From positions 61,209 through 125,208 of the forward strand of contig JAQYVF010000002.1 in NCBI GenBank assembly GCA_030145625.1: 64,000 bases of DNA, read 5' to 3'. This document shows positions 9,530-18,988 of the stretch, in pieces (the stretch's first letter is position 1; every line of letters starts with the position of its first letter). The notes under the pieces are model-generated. The model had not been told where the DNA came from. It worked only from the letters and a program-made list of their open reading frames with translations, and did not search any database. Made by a program: the position numbers and the translations under genes. Source of the stretch: Desulfocapsa sp. GTDB lineage: Bacteria; Desulfobacterota; Desulfobulbia; Desulfobulbales; Desulfocapsaceae.

Positions 9530-9979
9530 ATGCGTGCAGTGGTTCAACGGGTGAGCAGGGCCTCAGTTACTGTCAACACGGAAATCACAGGAGAAATTGG
9601 CCCAGGACTCCTTACTCTGCTCGGTGTCCACCGCGATGACGGAGAAAATGAAGTCAAATGGCTGGTCGACAAGATCATCAATCTGCGAATCTTTGAAGAC
9701 GATGCCGGAAAAATGAACCGTTCCCTGCTCGACACCGGCGGTGCCATGCTTATTGTCTCTCAATTCACCCTCTATGGCAATTGCCGTAAAGGGAGAAGAC
9801 CCGGCTATTCAACAGCTGCTTCTCCGGATAAAGCTGATGCCCTGTACCAACGATTCATCAGTGAGGTGAAGCAACGGAACGTCACCACTGCCTGCGGTCA
9901 ATTTCAGGCCCATATGGCTGTGGAGCTTGTCAACGACGGACCGGTAACCCTTCTCCTTGACTCCAGTAAACTCTTTTAA
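9530..9979 (+). CDS. dtd: D-aminoacyl-tRNA deacylase
   Basis: 149 residues, the exact family size. It opens [15 protein letters not shown] and carries the two diagnostic motifs: SQFTLYG (active-site Ser-Gln-Phe-Thr) and the C-terminal [11 protein letters not shown], whose Gly-Pro dipeptide enforces chiral selection. It hydrolyses D-amino acids mischarged onto tRNA and also removes glycine from tRNA-Ala. It lies 17 bases upstream of the large peptidase and is probably co-transcribed with it. Confidence 0.96.
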   Translation: MRAVVQRVSRASVTVNTEITGEIGPGLLTLLGVHRDDGENEVKWLVDKIINLRIFEDDAGKMNRSLLDTGGAMLIVSQFTLYGNCRKGRRPGYSTAASPDKADALYQRFISEVKQRNVTTACGQFQAHMAVELVNDGPVTLLLDSSKLF

Positions 9980-9996
9980 ATGAGCAAACTACTATT

Positions 9997-12915
9997 ATGA
10001 TCTTCACTCCCGGCACCACCTACTCAGGATTCACTCTGAAACAGCATCAGCACCTTTCAGAAATCAAGGCCGATGTCTATCTCTTTGAGCACGACATCCT
10101 TGGCTGTCCGCTGCTGGCGATCAAAAACGACGATAGCAACAAGACATTTTCTGCGGCCTTTAACACCATCCCCACCGATTCCACCGGCGTTGCCCATATC
10201 CTCGAGCACTCGGTACTCATGGGATCGAAGAAATATCCGGTAAAAGATGTCTTCGGCGAGATCAACAAGGGTGGATTAATGACCTTTCTCAACGCCATGA
10301 CCGGATCGGATATCACCTACTATCCCTTTGCCACCAGGAACCTGAAGGAGTATTTCAACATCATGGATGTGTATATGGATGTTATGCTCAACCCGCTTCT
10401 GGCCCGATCAACCTTTGAGCAGGAAGGCTGGCACTATCACCAGGAAAGCCCGGATACTCCCCTCCAGTATCAGGGTGTGGTTTACAACGAGATGAAAGGT
10501 GCCTTTTCAGACCCCATCCGTTTGATCTTCCACCATATCTTTGGCGGACTCATGCCCGGCTCCACCTACGCCCATGAGTCGGGTGGGGATCCCCGGAACA
10601 TTCCCGACCTCAGTTACGAGGAGTTCTGTACTTTTCACAAAACCCATTACCATCCTTCCAATGGCACTTTTTTTATCTATGGTGATGCCCCTCTCGGAGA
10701 GGAACTCCGCTACCTGCAGGAGAGGTTTCTCTCCCGCTTTCCTCAACGCGGAGAGCGCATGGAAGTAGAGTCTGGCACTGATATCAAAGAGGTCACCTTC
10801 ATCGAAGACAGTTACGGTGTAGAATCTTCCGACACTGTCGGCAAGACCTTCCACGCCGTTGGTACCAGTGTCTCCACAGTACAAAACCGCGAAGAGAATG
10901 CCGCCTTCCAGATCATTGCCAATATCCTCTACAATTCCGATGCTTCTCCTCTCAAAAACAGGATCATTTCCAGCGGACTGTGTAAAGATTTTGGCGGTTT
11001 TTATCTCTGTACCTCAAGTTTTAAAACCCTGATGGTAACGTATCTGGTGGGCAGCGATCCTGACAAACGCGACGAATTTCTCTCTCTCTACAACAAAACC
11101 CTCTCTGAAATGGTATCCAGTGGCCTGGGCCATGACCTGATCCTCTCGGAACTCAACAAATATGAATTCGGGGTCAGAGAAGAGGGCTGCAAGGCCCAGC
11201 GCGGACTCGACCTCATCGGCAAGACCATGCCCGCCTTTAAATATGGCACTGATCCTTATGATTCCCTGCAGATCGACGAACTCCTTGCCACCATTCGTCA
11301 CAAGGCCTTACAAGAGAGTTATTTTGAAAAACTGATAGATAAATACCTCCTGGATAATCCGGCGACAGTGATTGTCACCCTGAAACCGGATCCTGAAAAA
11401 CAGGCCGAAGGCCAGGCCCTGGAGACAAACCGGCTGCAGGAATATGAGAAGAAGCTTGACCAGCAGGGACAGGAGAAGATGGTAGCGCGGACCCTGGAAC
11501 TAATGGCCGACCAACAGAAACCCAACAGCGTAGAAACCCTCTCCCTCCTCCCACAGCTCACCCTTAGTGACCTCACTCCGGATATCGATATTCACCAGGT
11601 ACAGGCCACCGAGGTAGAGGGGTGCAAACTGTTGACAAGTGAACTTCCCACCGATCATATCTCCTTTATAGATATCGGCTTTGACATCTCCTGCCTGCCT
11701 TCCAAGTTTCTTCCCTGGCTCGATCTCTTTGGCACCATCGTCACCGAGATCGGCACCGAGAAGATGGATTACATGCATTTTGCCCGGGAAGTGAGCACCT
11801 GTGCAGGCGGCTTTTCCCATAACGTTCATTGTCATGTCAAAAAAGACGGAGGCGGTAGCTTCCTCCCCATCCTCTGGTTCCAGATGAAATGTCTGCCCGA
11901 ATATCAAGAACGGGCCATGCACCTGCTGACCGAGGTCTTCTCTGCTCTTTCCCTGAAAGACCGTGCCCACATTCGAGAAATTGTAGCACGAGAGTTTGCC
12001 TGGGCCGAACACGCAGCCCAGAGCGAGGGCTACGGCCTTGCCACTTCACTTGCATTTGCCCAGTTAAGCAAAGCAGGTGCCATGAATGAACTGATCTCAG
12101 GTGTTTCCGCCTATCGCAGTACCAAAGAACTGGCTCACAACTACCAGGAACAGGAAGTAGGATTTCTTGAGGGATTGCAGGAAATGGCGCAAATCATTTT
12201 TAATCGCAACAACCTCACGCTCTCCATCACCGCAGATGATCATGAGCTCAGCTCCTTCAAGGAGCTCTGCGGAGGCCTGATTACTGCCCTCCCAGACACG
12301 GTTTTACAGAAACAGGACCTCATTATCCCGGAATATCCGCACCACGAGGCTCTCATCACCTCTGCCGAGGTCGTTTATGCAGTGCAAAGCGGCAAGCTAT
12401 TACCTGAGGGTGAAGGCTACAATGGTCATTTTGAAGTACTTAAAACGTTCCTCTCCCGTGACTATCTCTGGAACACAGTACGACAGATGGGCGGTGCCTA
12501 CGGCTGTTTCATTCAATTCAGCCATCTCAGCGGCAACTTTGCAGTCATCAGCTACCGCGACCCCCAGGTACGAAAAACCTATGACAGCTATCAGGCCATG
12601 CCCGCAATCATTAGCGAGCTAGACCTCCCGAAAGAGGTTTTACAACAACTCATCATAGGCACCTATGGCAATTTCACTCCCCTCCATGGCCCTGCCGCCA
12701 AAGGACTTACAGCCCGCAACGAATATCTGAGCAACATCAGCGCAGAATACAAACAGCAACGGATCAGAGAAATTATCAGTACCTCGGTAAGCGACCTCCG
12801 TTCCTACGCTCCTGCCTTTGCCCGGATGATGCCAGACAGCCACCGAGTAATCATCGGCAACCGGGCCAAGATTGAGGCAGACAGCAGTCTCTTTGATGTA
12901 CTCGGGGAACTGTAG
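9997..12915 (+). CDS. M16C zinc metallopeptidase, PreP/presequence-protease type
   Basis: 972 residues, matching the two-half clam-shell peptidasomes PreP, Cym1 and falcilysin. The inverted zinc motif lies in AHILEHSVLMGS (HxxEH) near residue 66, followed by NAMTGSDITYYPFATRN and the distal zinc Glu in the GVVYNEMKGA segment. The C-terminal half lacks a second zinc site, as expected. It degrades peptides of roughly 10-65 residues. No signal peptide is visible, so the bacterial protein probably acts in the cytoplasm. A MITE-like repeat sits directly after it. Confidence 0.92.
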   Translation: MIFTPGTTYSGFTLKQHQHLSEIKADVYLFEHDILGCPLLAIKNDDSNKTFSAAFNTIPTDSTGVAHILEHSVLMGSKKYPVKDVFGEINKGGLMTFLNAMTGSDITYYPFATRNLKEYFNIMDVYMDVMLNPLLARSTFEQEGWHYHQESPDTPLQYQGVVYNEMKGAFSDPIRLIFHHIFGGLMPGSTYAHESGGDPRNIPDLSYEEFCTFHKTHYHPSNGTFFIYGDAPLGEELRYLQERFLSRFPQRGERMEVESGTDIKEVTFIEDSYGVESSDTVGKTFHAVGTSVSTVQNREENAAFQIIANILYNSDASPLKNRIISSGLCKDFGGFYLCTSSFKTLMVTYLVGSDPDKRDEFLSLYNKTLSEMVSSGLGHDLILSELNKYEFGVREEGCKAQRGLDLIGKTMPAFKYGTDPYDSLQIDELLATIRHKALQESYFEKLIDKYLLDNPATVIVTLKPDPEKQAEGQALETNRLQEYEKKLDQQGQEKMVARTLELMADQQKPNSVETLSLLPQLTLSDLTPDIDIHQVQATEVEGCKLLTSELPTDHISFIDIGFDISCLPSKFLPWLDLFGTIVTEIGTEKMDYMHFAREVSTCAGGFSHNVHCHVKKDGGGSFLPILWFQMKCLPEYQERAMHLLTEVFSALSLKDRAHIREIVAREFAWAEHAAQSEGYGLATSLAFAQLSKAGAMNELISGVSAYRSTKELAHNYQEQEVGFLEGLQEMAQIIFNRNNLTLSITADDHELSSFKELCGGLITALPDTVLQKQDLIIPEYPHHEALITSAEVVYAVQSGKLLPEGEGYNGHFEVLKTFLSRDYLWNTVRQMGGAYGCFIQFSHLSGNFAVISYRDPQVRKTYDSYQAMPAIISELDLPKEVLQQLIIGTYGNFTPLHGPAAKGLTARNEYLSNISAEYKQQRIREIISTSVSDLRSYAPAFARMMPDSHRVIIGNRAKIEADSSLFDVLGEL

Positions 12916-12955
12916 GCCGGCCTAAGGTGAATCAGCTTACGACTGAAAATCATAA

Positions 12956-13095
12956 GGCCACCTTGTAAAATTGCCTTTTCGCCCAAACTCTTCGTTATGA
13001 GAAAAATTTTATCCTCGGAATATCAAATATATGCCTGCGGTAAAATTTTTCTCATGCCTCGATTTTGAACGAAAATTCTAATTTTTCAAGGTACC
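12956..13095 (-). mobile_element. MITE-like snap-back element, copy A (140 bp)
   Basis: The element opens GGCCACCTTGTAAAATT and closes AATTTTTCAAGGTACC, imperfect inverted termini, and is flanked on both sides by CATAA (12951-12955 and 13096-13100), a perfect 5-bp target duplication. Inside, GAGAAAAATTTTA and TAAAATTTTTCTC form a second inverted pair, so the strand can fold end to end. Its reverse complement matches copy C (44384-44523) nearly base for base over 140 bp. It contains no ORF and ends 18 bases before the methyltransferase start. Confidence 0.85.
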
Positions 13096-13113
13096 CATAA
13101 GGTAAACGACATT

Positions 13114-13731
13114 ATGACAACAAAACATTTTGACAAGGCCGCAACGGACTGGGACAAAAAACAGCGCAGGGTTCAACTTGCCGCAAAAATCAGCACAGCC
13201 ATTGCCGGGCTGCCTCTCTCCAGCGAAATGGATGCTATGGAATATGGCTGCGGCACTGGCCTTGTTGGCCTCTCCCTGGCCCCCACTCTAGGGCACCTGA
13301 CCACCATTGACACCTCCCAGGGCATGCTTGATGTCCTGCAGGGAAAAATAACCGAGCAAGGAATCAGTAACGTTCAGCCCTTACGTTGCGACCTCCTGGC
13401 CGACAACTACAATAAACACCATGATCTCGTCTTCTGCGCCATGACCCTGCACCACATCAAAGAGCCCGAAACTCTTTTGCAGCGTTTCACCGAACTCCTC
13501 AATAAAGACGGATACCTGGCCTTAGCCGACCTTGCCCTGGAAGACGGATCTTTCCATGACCCGTCGGTAAAAGGAGTTCATCACCACGGCTTTGACAGTG
13601 AACAACTCGCAGCAATCCTCACCGCCGCCGGCCTGGTCGACATCAAAAGCGAAATCATCCACACCCTGAGCAGGGGAGAAGGAGAAGAGAGAACGTATCC
13701 GGTCTTTCTTCTTACCGCTCGCAAGGCCTAA
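13114..13731 (+). CDS. Class I SAM-dependent methyltransferase
   Basis: 205 residues with a standard Rossmann methyltransferase core: motif I MEYGCGTGLVGLSLA, an acidic TTIDTSQGMLDVL post-I strand, and VFCAMTLHHIKEPETLLQ as motif II/III. The N-terminal HFDKAATDWDKK is common in small-molecule methyltransferases of the UbiE/YdaC-like group. The substrate is unknown. Its 5' leader is almost entirely the MITE copy A, so transcription must start within or upstream of that repeat. Confidence 0.85.
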   Translation: MTTKHFDKAATDWDKKQRRVQLAAKISTAIAGLPLSSEMDAMEYGCGTGLVGLSLAPTLGHLTTIDTSQGMLDVLQGKITEQGISNVQPLRCDLLADNYNKHHDLVFCAMTLHHIKEPETLLQRFTELLNKDGYLALADLALEDGSFHDPSVKGVHHHGFDSEQLAAILTAAGLVDIKSEIIHTLSRGEGEERTYPVFLLTARKA

Positions 13732-13821
13732 GGTGTCCTTCTCTCATTATTTGCCAATCTCTTTCCTAAAAAGGCTGTAGGAGGCCATGACACCCTGCCA
13801 GTAACAAAGTTGGGAGTACCT

Positions 13822-14586
13822 GTGAACAGCTTTCCGGTTAATATCCACTTCCACGGCTGGCTGACAACACTCATACAAAGAGTCAGGCGCAGCAATGGTC
13901 TGCTCGCGCCTCCCCTAAATCGCCGCACGTCCATAAAAGACCTCATTGAATCTTTTGGCGTGCCACACACGGAAATAGAATCCATCCAGGTCAATGGACA
14001 CTCTGTGTCCTTTGGCTATATTATTGGGGAAGAAAGTTTTGTAGAAGTTTTCCCGCCTCAGCCGCCAGTCAATGTCCTAATTCCCAACCTGCTCCGCCCA
14101 AGAGTTCTTAACGCAATCCGCTTCCTGGTGGACGCCAATGTTGGAAAACTTGCCGGAAAATTAAGGATGGCCGGTTTCGACACCCTCTATAACCCGCAGT
14201 GGCACGATACGGAACTGGCCGACATAGCGGCCAAGAGCCCCTGTATTCTACTGAGCAGAGATATCCAGCTCCTCAAACGGAAGAAAATAGAATTCGGACA
14301 TTTCGTGCGGGAAACCCTCCCCAACAAACAACTGGCTGAAGTGATCCACTTCTATGATCTGTCTCGTGAAATCCGTCCTTTCAGCCGCTGCATGCGCTGC
14401 AACGGCTCCCTGACTCCTGTGCCAAAGCAGGAGATCCTTGAACAACTTGAGCCCCTGACAAGAAAATATTATCACAGCTTCCATCAGTGCGAATCCTGCA
14501 ATCAGGCATACTGGTCCGGTAGCCACCGTGAGCCCATGAAACAAACCCTCAAAGAACTCACCCGGTATCGCCCCCTCTCGTACTGA
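13822..14586 (+). CDS. Mut7-C RNase-domain protein with N-terminal ubiquitin-like domain
   Basis: 254 residues from the GTG preceded by GGGAG; a TTG four codons earlier is possible. Residues about 1-95 form a ubiquitin-like (Mut7-C ubiquitin) domain with the usual RTSIKDLIESFGVPHTEIE segment. The rest is the Mut7-C domain: RFLVDANVGKLAGKLRMAGFDTLYN with PIN-like acidic residues, LLSRDIQLLKRK, and a zinc ribbon with CMRC and CESC pairs. The domain is predicted to be a PIN-fold nuclease acting on RNA. No toxin-antitoxin partner is adjacent; the neighbours are unrelated. Confidence 0.85.
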   Translation: MNSFPVNIHFHGWLTTLIQRVRRSNGLLAPPLNRRTSIKDLIESFGVPHTEIESIQVNGHSVSFGYIIGEESFVEVFPPQPPVNVLIPNLLRPRVLNAIRFLVDANVGKLAGKLRMAGFDTLYNPQWHDTELADIAAKSPCILLSRDIQLLKRKKIEFGHFVRETLPNKQLAEVIHFYDLSREIRPFSRCMRCNGSLTPVPKQEILEQLEPLTRKYYHSFHQCESCNQAYWSGSHREPMKQTLKELTRYRPLSY

Positions 14587-14630
14587 GAATCAAGGGTTGT
14601 GATGTGAAGAAACCAAGATACCCTCCCCCC

Positions 14631-16067
14631 TTAGCTCATAAAACTCAGGATCTGCTGCTGGATTGCTTTCTGCGCAAAATACTTCAGGTGCCAGACAGCA
14701 TTCTGTTCAGAACCATCTGAATTGAAACATACGCCTTTTACAATTTTCGGTTTCACAGCTCCCTGATATTCGGCGGAAATATCAGCGGTATCATATGGAA
14801 CAACCACATCATTGGCATTATTATCGAACGCAATACGATCTATCACTATCTCATCGGCAATGTCTGCCAGCACAGCATTGGGAGCAAAATTTGCTCGACA
14901 GAACGACAACTGTTCGGCCAGATTATGCGCTGTATTATTATCCAGGGTCTGAACCAGCTCTGATGACGGATCAAGACAGGTGACTCCAGGGGCGTTGTGT
15001 GCAGTTTTTGCAATGACTTCCAAAATTTTCACCAAAACTTTAATTCCCGGTATCAGACCTATTGCTGTAGAGAGTAAGAAAAAATCATTCAAGAACTCAT
15101 CCGATGCCAAAGGCGACCCCTTACAGGCACCAGCCACAAACAAAACCCTTCCAAACTCGATCTTCTTCTTATCTGTCAGTGCCCTTATCTGCGGATGTTC
15201 AAGGATACAACGGCTGACAAGCCCGCCGCGACTGTGACAAATCAGATCAATTGTCGTTTGCTCAGGCAAACTTTCAATGAATTTCACTCCGTTTTCAAGG
15301 GCAGTCTCAGAAACAGTGGGATGATCAAAACCATAGATCCTCTGTTCGTAACGTTGCTCCAGCTGCTTAAGAACCGAATCGTGTTGATCCATTGCAGAAC
15401 TTGCCAGGGGCTTAAAGGCATCAACAACATTACTGAAAATTCCGTGAATAAATACCAGACTCCGTTTACCGGACATATCCTCCCTGAACGTGGTGGGCAG
15501 CGGAGCTGTACTGCCGTCCACCTTGAAAGATTTCAAGCCCCAGCCATCGTCAGGCTCAAATATCCACGAATCCACTTTGTCATATAAAAACTCTTTTATA
15601 TTGTGCGTAATCCTCCTGATTATTTTCTTAAAGAAATGCAACACAGGCTTCACCACATCCGAGAAGGATAAGTGAAAGCGAAAGGAACCACCCCGTTCAA
15701 CTTGTACATCCAAGGGGTTGAGACCTGTTGATTTTACAGAAAGTATCTTTCCGCTCTCCGGATCTGATGCTATTACCAAGAACATCTCTTCCAAGCCATC
15801 ATCCGCTTCGACTTTCAGCTCCTGCGACATGGAAAGATCTATGTTTCGAGTCCCTCTTGTAAAGAGTACCTGTTCACTCAGCTGAGAGAAGCCCTCTTCC
15901 TCAATAGCCTTGACCCAAGGCATATCCTCTTTCAATGCGGTTCGGGATCTCAAGAAATCCAATCCCGGTGGAGATGACACCCTCAGAGCTTTTTTTAAGT
16001 CAGCTCCAAAAGTATCTTTATCACCATCAATTTGAATTTTAATTTCGTCAACAATAAATTCCTGCAT
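14631..16067 (-). CDS. Alpha/beta-hydrolase (lipase/esterase-like) with N-terminal extension
   Basis: 478 residues. The N-terminal 170 or so are a beta-rich, family-specific region without recognisable motifs. The hydrolase core follows: the oxyanion segment RSLVFIHGIFSN, a nucleophile elbow ICHSRGG with a serine in place of the classic GxSxG, and a late His in NAVWHLKYF that could complete the triad, with Asp in the IADEIVIDR region. No signal peptide is present. The gene runs with the phospholipase C-like gene (45-base gap) and stands on the opposite strand to both flanks, suggesting an acquired two-enzyme lipid-degrading unit. The substrate is unproven. Confidence 0.75.
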   Translation of the reverse strand: MQEFIVDEIKIQIDGDKDTFGADLKKALRVSSPPGLDFLRSRTALKEDMPWVKAIEEEGFSQLSEQVLFTRGTRNIDLSMSQELKVEADDGLEEMFLVIASDPESGKILSVKSTGLNPLDVQVERGGSFRFHLSFSDVVKPVLHFFKKIIRRITHNIKEFLYDKVDSWIFEPDDGWGLKSFKVDGSTAPLPTTFREDMSGKRSLVFIHGIFSNVVDAFKPLASSAMDQHDSVLKQLEQRYEQRIYGFDHPTVSETALENGVKFIESLPEQTTIDLICHSRGGLVSRCILEHPQIRALTDKKKIEFGRVLFVAGACKGSPLASDEFLNDFFLLSTAIGLIPGIKVLVKILEVIAKTAHNAPGVTCLDPSSELVQTLDNNTAHNLAEQLSFCRANFAPNAVLADIADEIVIDRIAFDNNANDVVVPYDTADISAEYQGAVKPKIVKGVCFNSDGSEQNAVWHLKYFAQKAIQQQILSFMS

Positions 16068-16112
16068 AACATTCTCCAGCGCTAGAGGGTAGGAGGCAAG
16101 TTGAAATACTCA

Positions 16113-17090
16113 TCAGAATCTGGCACTGATCATCTTATCCACAAGCCGTAGACAACGAAGCGAATTGACAATCATATTCCTGATTAACTGAAAATAAATT
16201 TCTCGATAATCCTTGAAGTTGATATTCCATTGCACACCATCAATCACCACATCACAACCCGTATCATATGTACCTTTCTCTCCACCATTGACAATATTCT
16301 CTTTCCCAAAACATTTCTCCAATGGACCGTACTGACCAAAGCCTGCGGTTTCACACCCCTGGTTGGGATCTGCGACAAAGTCATATTCTCTCCAGAATAC
16401 ATCGCAGGAGACCTCTTGAGCCTTTCCTCCGACAGTGGCCGTGAACCTGGCGGTTCTTAAAAATTGCATTGTTTCATTGGCCGCATCTGTATAGATAGCC
16501 CAAAACGTATCCTCAGGAAAACAATCCGGTATATATTTCGGCATCTGTAATCTCGACTCGTGATGAACAAGATGATCCCCGAGATGTTTTGCAGAATATG
16601 TTTCAAACTGGTCAAAAGCGGCCCGAAATGCACCAGGCGCCGGCGCACCATGAAAAATGGGAATAACATGAGAAGGTGTCCCCATATCCTGAACATGGTG
16701 GAGAAGTCCACCTACATGAATGAAAAGACTTTTCAGCTCTTTTTTTATAGCCTTCTGCTCTTCATTTTCTAAGAGTGCAGAGGTCGAGGCAGCGGGAAGG
16801 CCAGCCAGGTTATTCTGAAAATTTTCAGCATGCTCAAGATATACATCTTTGGAATATAACTTGAATTTAAAAACCTTACGGAAATAATCCGGATTTGTAT
16901 TTTGCGGATTCTCGTGGAAATGCCAGTTAAATATCCTATCTTTATTTTTGAGCCAGTCATCCTCCCTGTCAGTCGCATTAATAATACAATCTTTGTATTC
17001 CATAAGGATTGATTTAAAGGTATCACTCAGAAGATCAACATACTTATAAATTGTATATCTGGTGATTTCCTTATGATCAATTGCCTTCAT
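16113..17090 (-). CDS. Zinc-dependent phospholipase C-like protein
   Basis: 325 residues from the ATG preceded by GGAGAAGGCG; a start nine codons earlier lacks such a site. The segment HVGGLLHHVQDMGTPSHVIP resembles the helix of the PLC/S1-P1 nuclease fold that carries His and Asp zinc ligands (HxxxDxxxPxH). An early NWHFHENPQ and later His residues could complete a tri-zinc site. Bacillus-type PLC is secreted with its mature N-terminal Trp as a ligand; this protein shows no signal peptide, so it acts inside or is delivered by another route. Its partner is the hydrolase just downstream. Confidence 0.6.
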   Translation of the reverse strand: MKAIDHKEITRYTIYKYVDLLSDTFKSILMEYKDCIINATDREDDWLKNKDRIFNWHFHENPQNTNPDYFRKVFKFKLYSKDVYLEHAENFQNNLAGLPAASTSALLENEEQKAIKKELKSLFIHVGGLLHHVQDMGTPSHVIPIFHGAPAPGAFRAAFDQFETYSAKHLGDHLVHHESRLQMPKYIPDCFPEDTFWAIYTDAANETMQFLRTARFTATVGGKAQEVSCDVFWREYDFVADPNQGCETAGFGQYGPLEKCFGKENIVNGGEKGTYDTGCDVVIDGVQWNINFKDYREIYFQLIRNMIVNSLRCLRLVDKMISARF

Positions 17091-17342
17091 CGCCTTCTCC
17101 CTATACGTTGACGCCACAATAACAAAAAGTTAATACGACACAACCACGCCCCATCCAACCCATGAGATGAATTACATGCAACATCTTTTGTTTTTGGACT
17201 TCACCCTAAAAACTTAAGCGAGCAAGCCTGCCATTGACGCTCACAACCTGGTTAACCAAGAGCAGACTTCCCCACCTCTATTCCTGTTCTTGATGCCCAT
17301 TCAGTTTCATACATTATGCCTGACTGCGCTCACTTCTTTTTA

Positions 17343-17561
17343 TTACTCATCAGCAGGCTGACCTGTCACAGGTGTTCGTCCAACACTCTCCGTATCCGGT
17401 TCAGTATCCACATACTCATTATCTGTGTCCTGTGCCTCAGGTATTGTAGTACCGGGAGGAGATTGTTGCTGCAGGACGACGTTTGCTAAATCTTTCGCCA
17501 GTTCTTTCGCCTCTTCCAAGGCTTCTTTCTCAGCCCTTTTTTTTTCCTGTTCTGTTGCCAT
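17343..17561 (-). CDS. Small acidic hypothetical protein with N-terminal helix
   Basis: 72 residues, ATG preceded by an AAGGAGG site. The N-terminal 35 residues are a charged Lys/Glu/Ala helix (KKRAEKEALEEAKELAKDL); the remainder is Pro/Thr/Asp-rich and probably disordered, ending in an acidic tail. No family is recognised. It reads in the same direction as the two lipid-hydrolase-like genes, 225 bases upstream of them, and may belong to that island. Confidence 0.6.
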   Translation of the reverse strand: MATEQEKKRAEKEALEEAKELAKDLANVVLQQQSPPGTTIPEAQDTDNEYVDTEPDTESVGRTPVTGQPADE

Positions 17562-18284
17562 TACAAACCTCCTTAAAAATTGAATTATGAAATAGTGCCG
17601 CGATTGGCCTCACATTTGGTATGTTTTCCTTTTACTGCATGGATTTTCTGCAAACGATATCCCCACCGCCACAGACAAATACTCCGGGAATAGATTGATT
17701 AGATAGAATGAACTCCCCTATGCAATCACATACGCATCTGTAGCTGCTGGAATCTGGACCGAGTAACAGAAGGCGGCCTGCTAATCATTTTGAGGTGTTG
17801 ATCATTTCTACAAGGCACTAATATTTTCAATGCCTCCGGCTTTTTCTCATCAGAAAAAAGTACCTACACGCATTAGACCATTATTTCATCTAGTTACAAC
17901 TATATCACCAGCCTCATCCAAACACAAGAACAAGGCAACATTCACAACTTTCCTACAAAACAATCCTCTAATGCACAACTATCCTCTCATTGTTATTCCT
18001 TTCATCCACAACAAGTCGTTAGCAAATAAATCTGCCTACCAAGTTATTGTTACCAGCTACCATTGAAAGCAAAGGATAGTCACGATTCCACACAATTCTT
18101 TTGCCAGGGAATATTTTCCCTTTCCCCTTTTCATTTTTTCTTTTATTGTATTCTTTCCTAAATCTCCCCTTGATTACCATACGATTCTTGGTGGAAGACA
18201 ATACGTGTACAATTTCATACTCTTATTAATTGAGAGACAAATTCTTAGAATATCCAAATAAGAATCTAACTAAAGGAAACTCTT
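17562..18284. other. 723-base AT-rich gap without a supported gene
   Basis: Both short frames here (17830-18066 on plus, 18019-18201 on minus) lack ribosome-binding sites and any recognisable sequence. The base composition is lower in GC than the flanks. The last 50 bases must carry the promoter of the NifU-like gene, whose ATG is preceded by AAAGGAAA. I see no RNA gene or repeat. Confidence 0.5.
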
Positions 18285-18977
18285 ATGGAATACTCTTCTG
18301 AAGTAAAAGAAATGTGTCCTCTTGCCCAGGGGACCAATCATGGGCCTTCGCCTATTCCCCAGGAAGGGGGATGGACTCAGGCAAAGGAAATAAAAGATAT
18401 CCGCGGCCTAACTCACGGCATAGGCTGGTGCGCTCCGCACCAGGGTGCATGTAAGCTGACTTTGAATATCAAAGACGGGATTATTGAAGAGGCCCTTATT
18501 GAGACCATAGGCTGTACCGGAATGACCCATTCCGCTGCCATGGCCTCTGAGATCATGCCCGGTAAAACCATTCTTGAAGCTCTGAACACCGATCTTGTCT
18601 GTGATGCCATTAATACTGCCATGCGTGAGCTCTTCCTGCAGATCGTCTACGGTCGCAGTCAATCCGCCTTCTCCGAAGGCGGGCTCCCAGTTGGAGCTGG
18701 CATGGAAGATCTTGGCAAGGGTCTGCGCTCCGTGACCGCAACCACATACGGAACCAAACTCAAAGGTCCCCGCTATCTGGAAGTCACTGAAGGCTATGTC
18801 CTGGAACTGGCCCTTGATGCAAACGATGAGATTATTGGCTATAAATTTGTCCATCTTGGCCGCATGATGGATGCCATCAGGAAGGGTGACGATGCCAACA
18901 AGGCCCTGGAAGCAGCCACCGGAACATATGGCCGCTTTGCAGATGCCGTTAAAACCATTGATCCGCGAAAGGAATAA
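18285..18977 (+). CDS. NifU/IscU-like scaffold protein partnered with GGGtGRT protein
   Basis: 230 residues. The central part resembles an IscU/NifU-N scaffold: GWCAPHQGAC, then LIETIGCTGMTHSAAMASE, with three Cys that match cluster-ligand positions. The C-terminal part from about residue 140 (YLEVTEGYVLELALD) is an extension absent from simple IscU. This subfamily is nearly always adjacent to the GGGtGRT gene, as here (11-base gap), and its function is unknown; a role in assembling or sensing a metal cluster is inference. The operon ends at a strong terminator at 20021. Confidence 0.85.
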   Translation: MEYSSEVKEMCPLAQGTNHGPSPIPQEGGWTQAKEIKDIRGLTHGIGWCAPHQGACKLTLNIKDGIIEEALIETIGCTGMTHSAAMASEIMPGKTILEALNTDLVCDAINTAMRELFLQIVYGRSQSAFSEGGLPVGAGMEDLGKGLRSVTATTYGTKLKGPRYLEVTEGYVLELALDANDEIIGYKFVHLGRMMDAIRKGDDANKALEAATGTYGRFADAVKTIDPRKE

Positions 18978-18988
18978 GGAGAGAACAT

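Noticed and set aside
17830..18201. Short open frames in the AT-rich gap before the NifU-like gene
   Set aside because: No ribosome-binding sites, no recognisable motifs and no neighbours that would support them.
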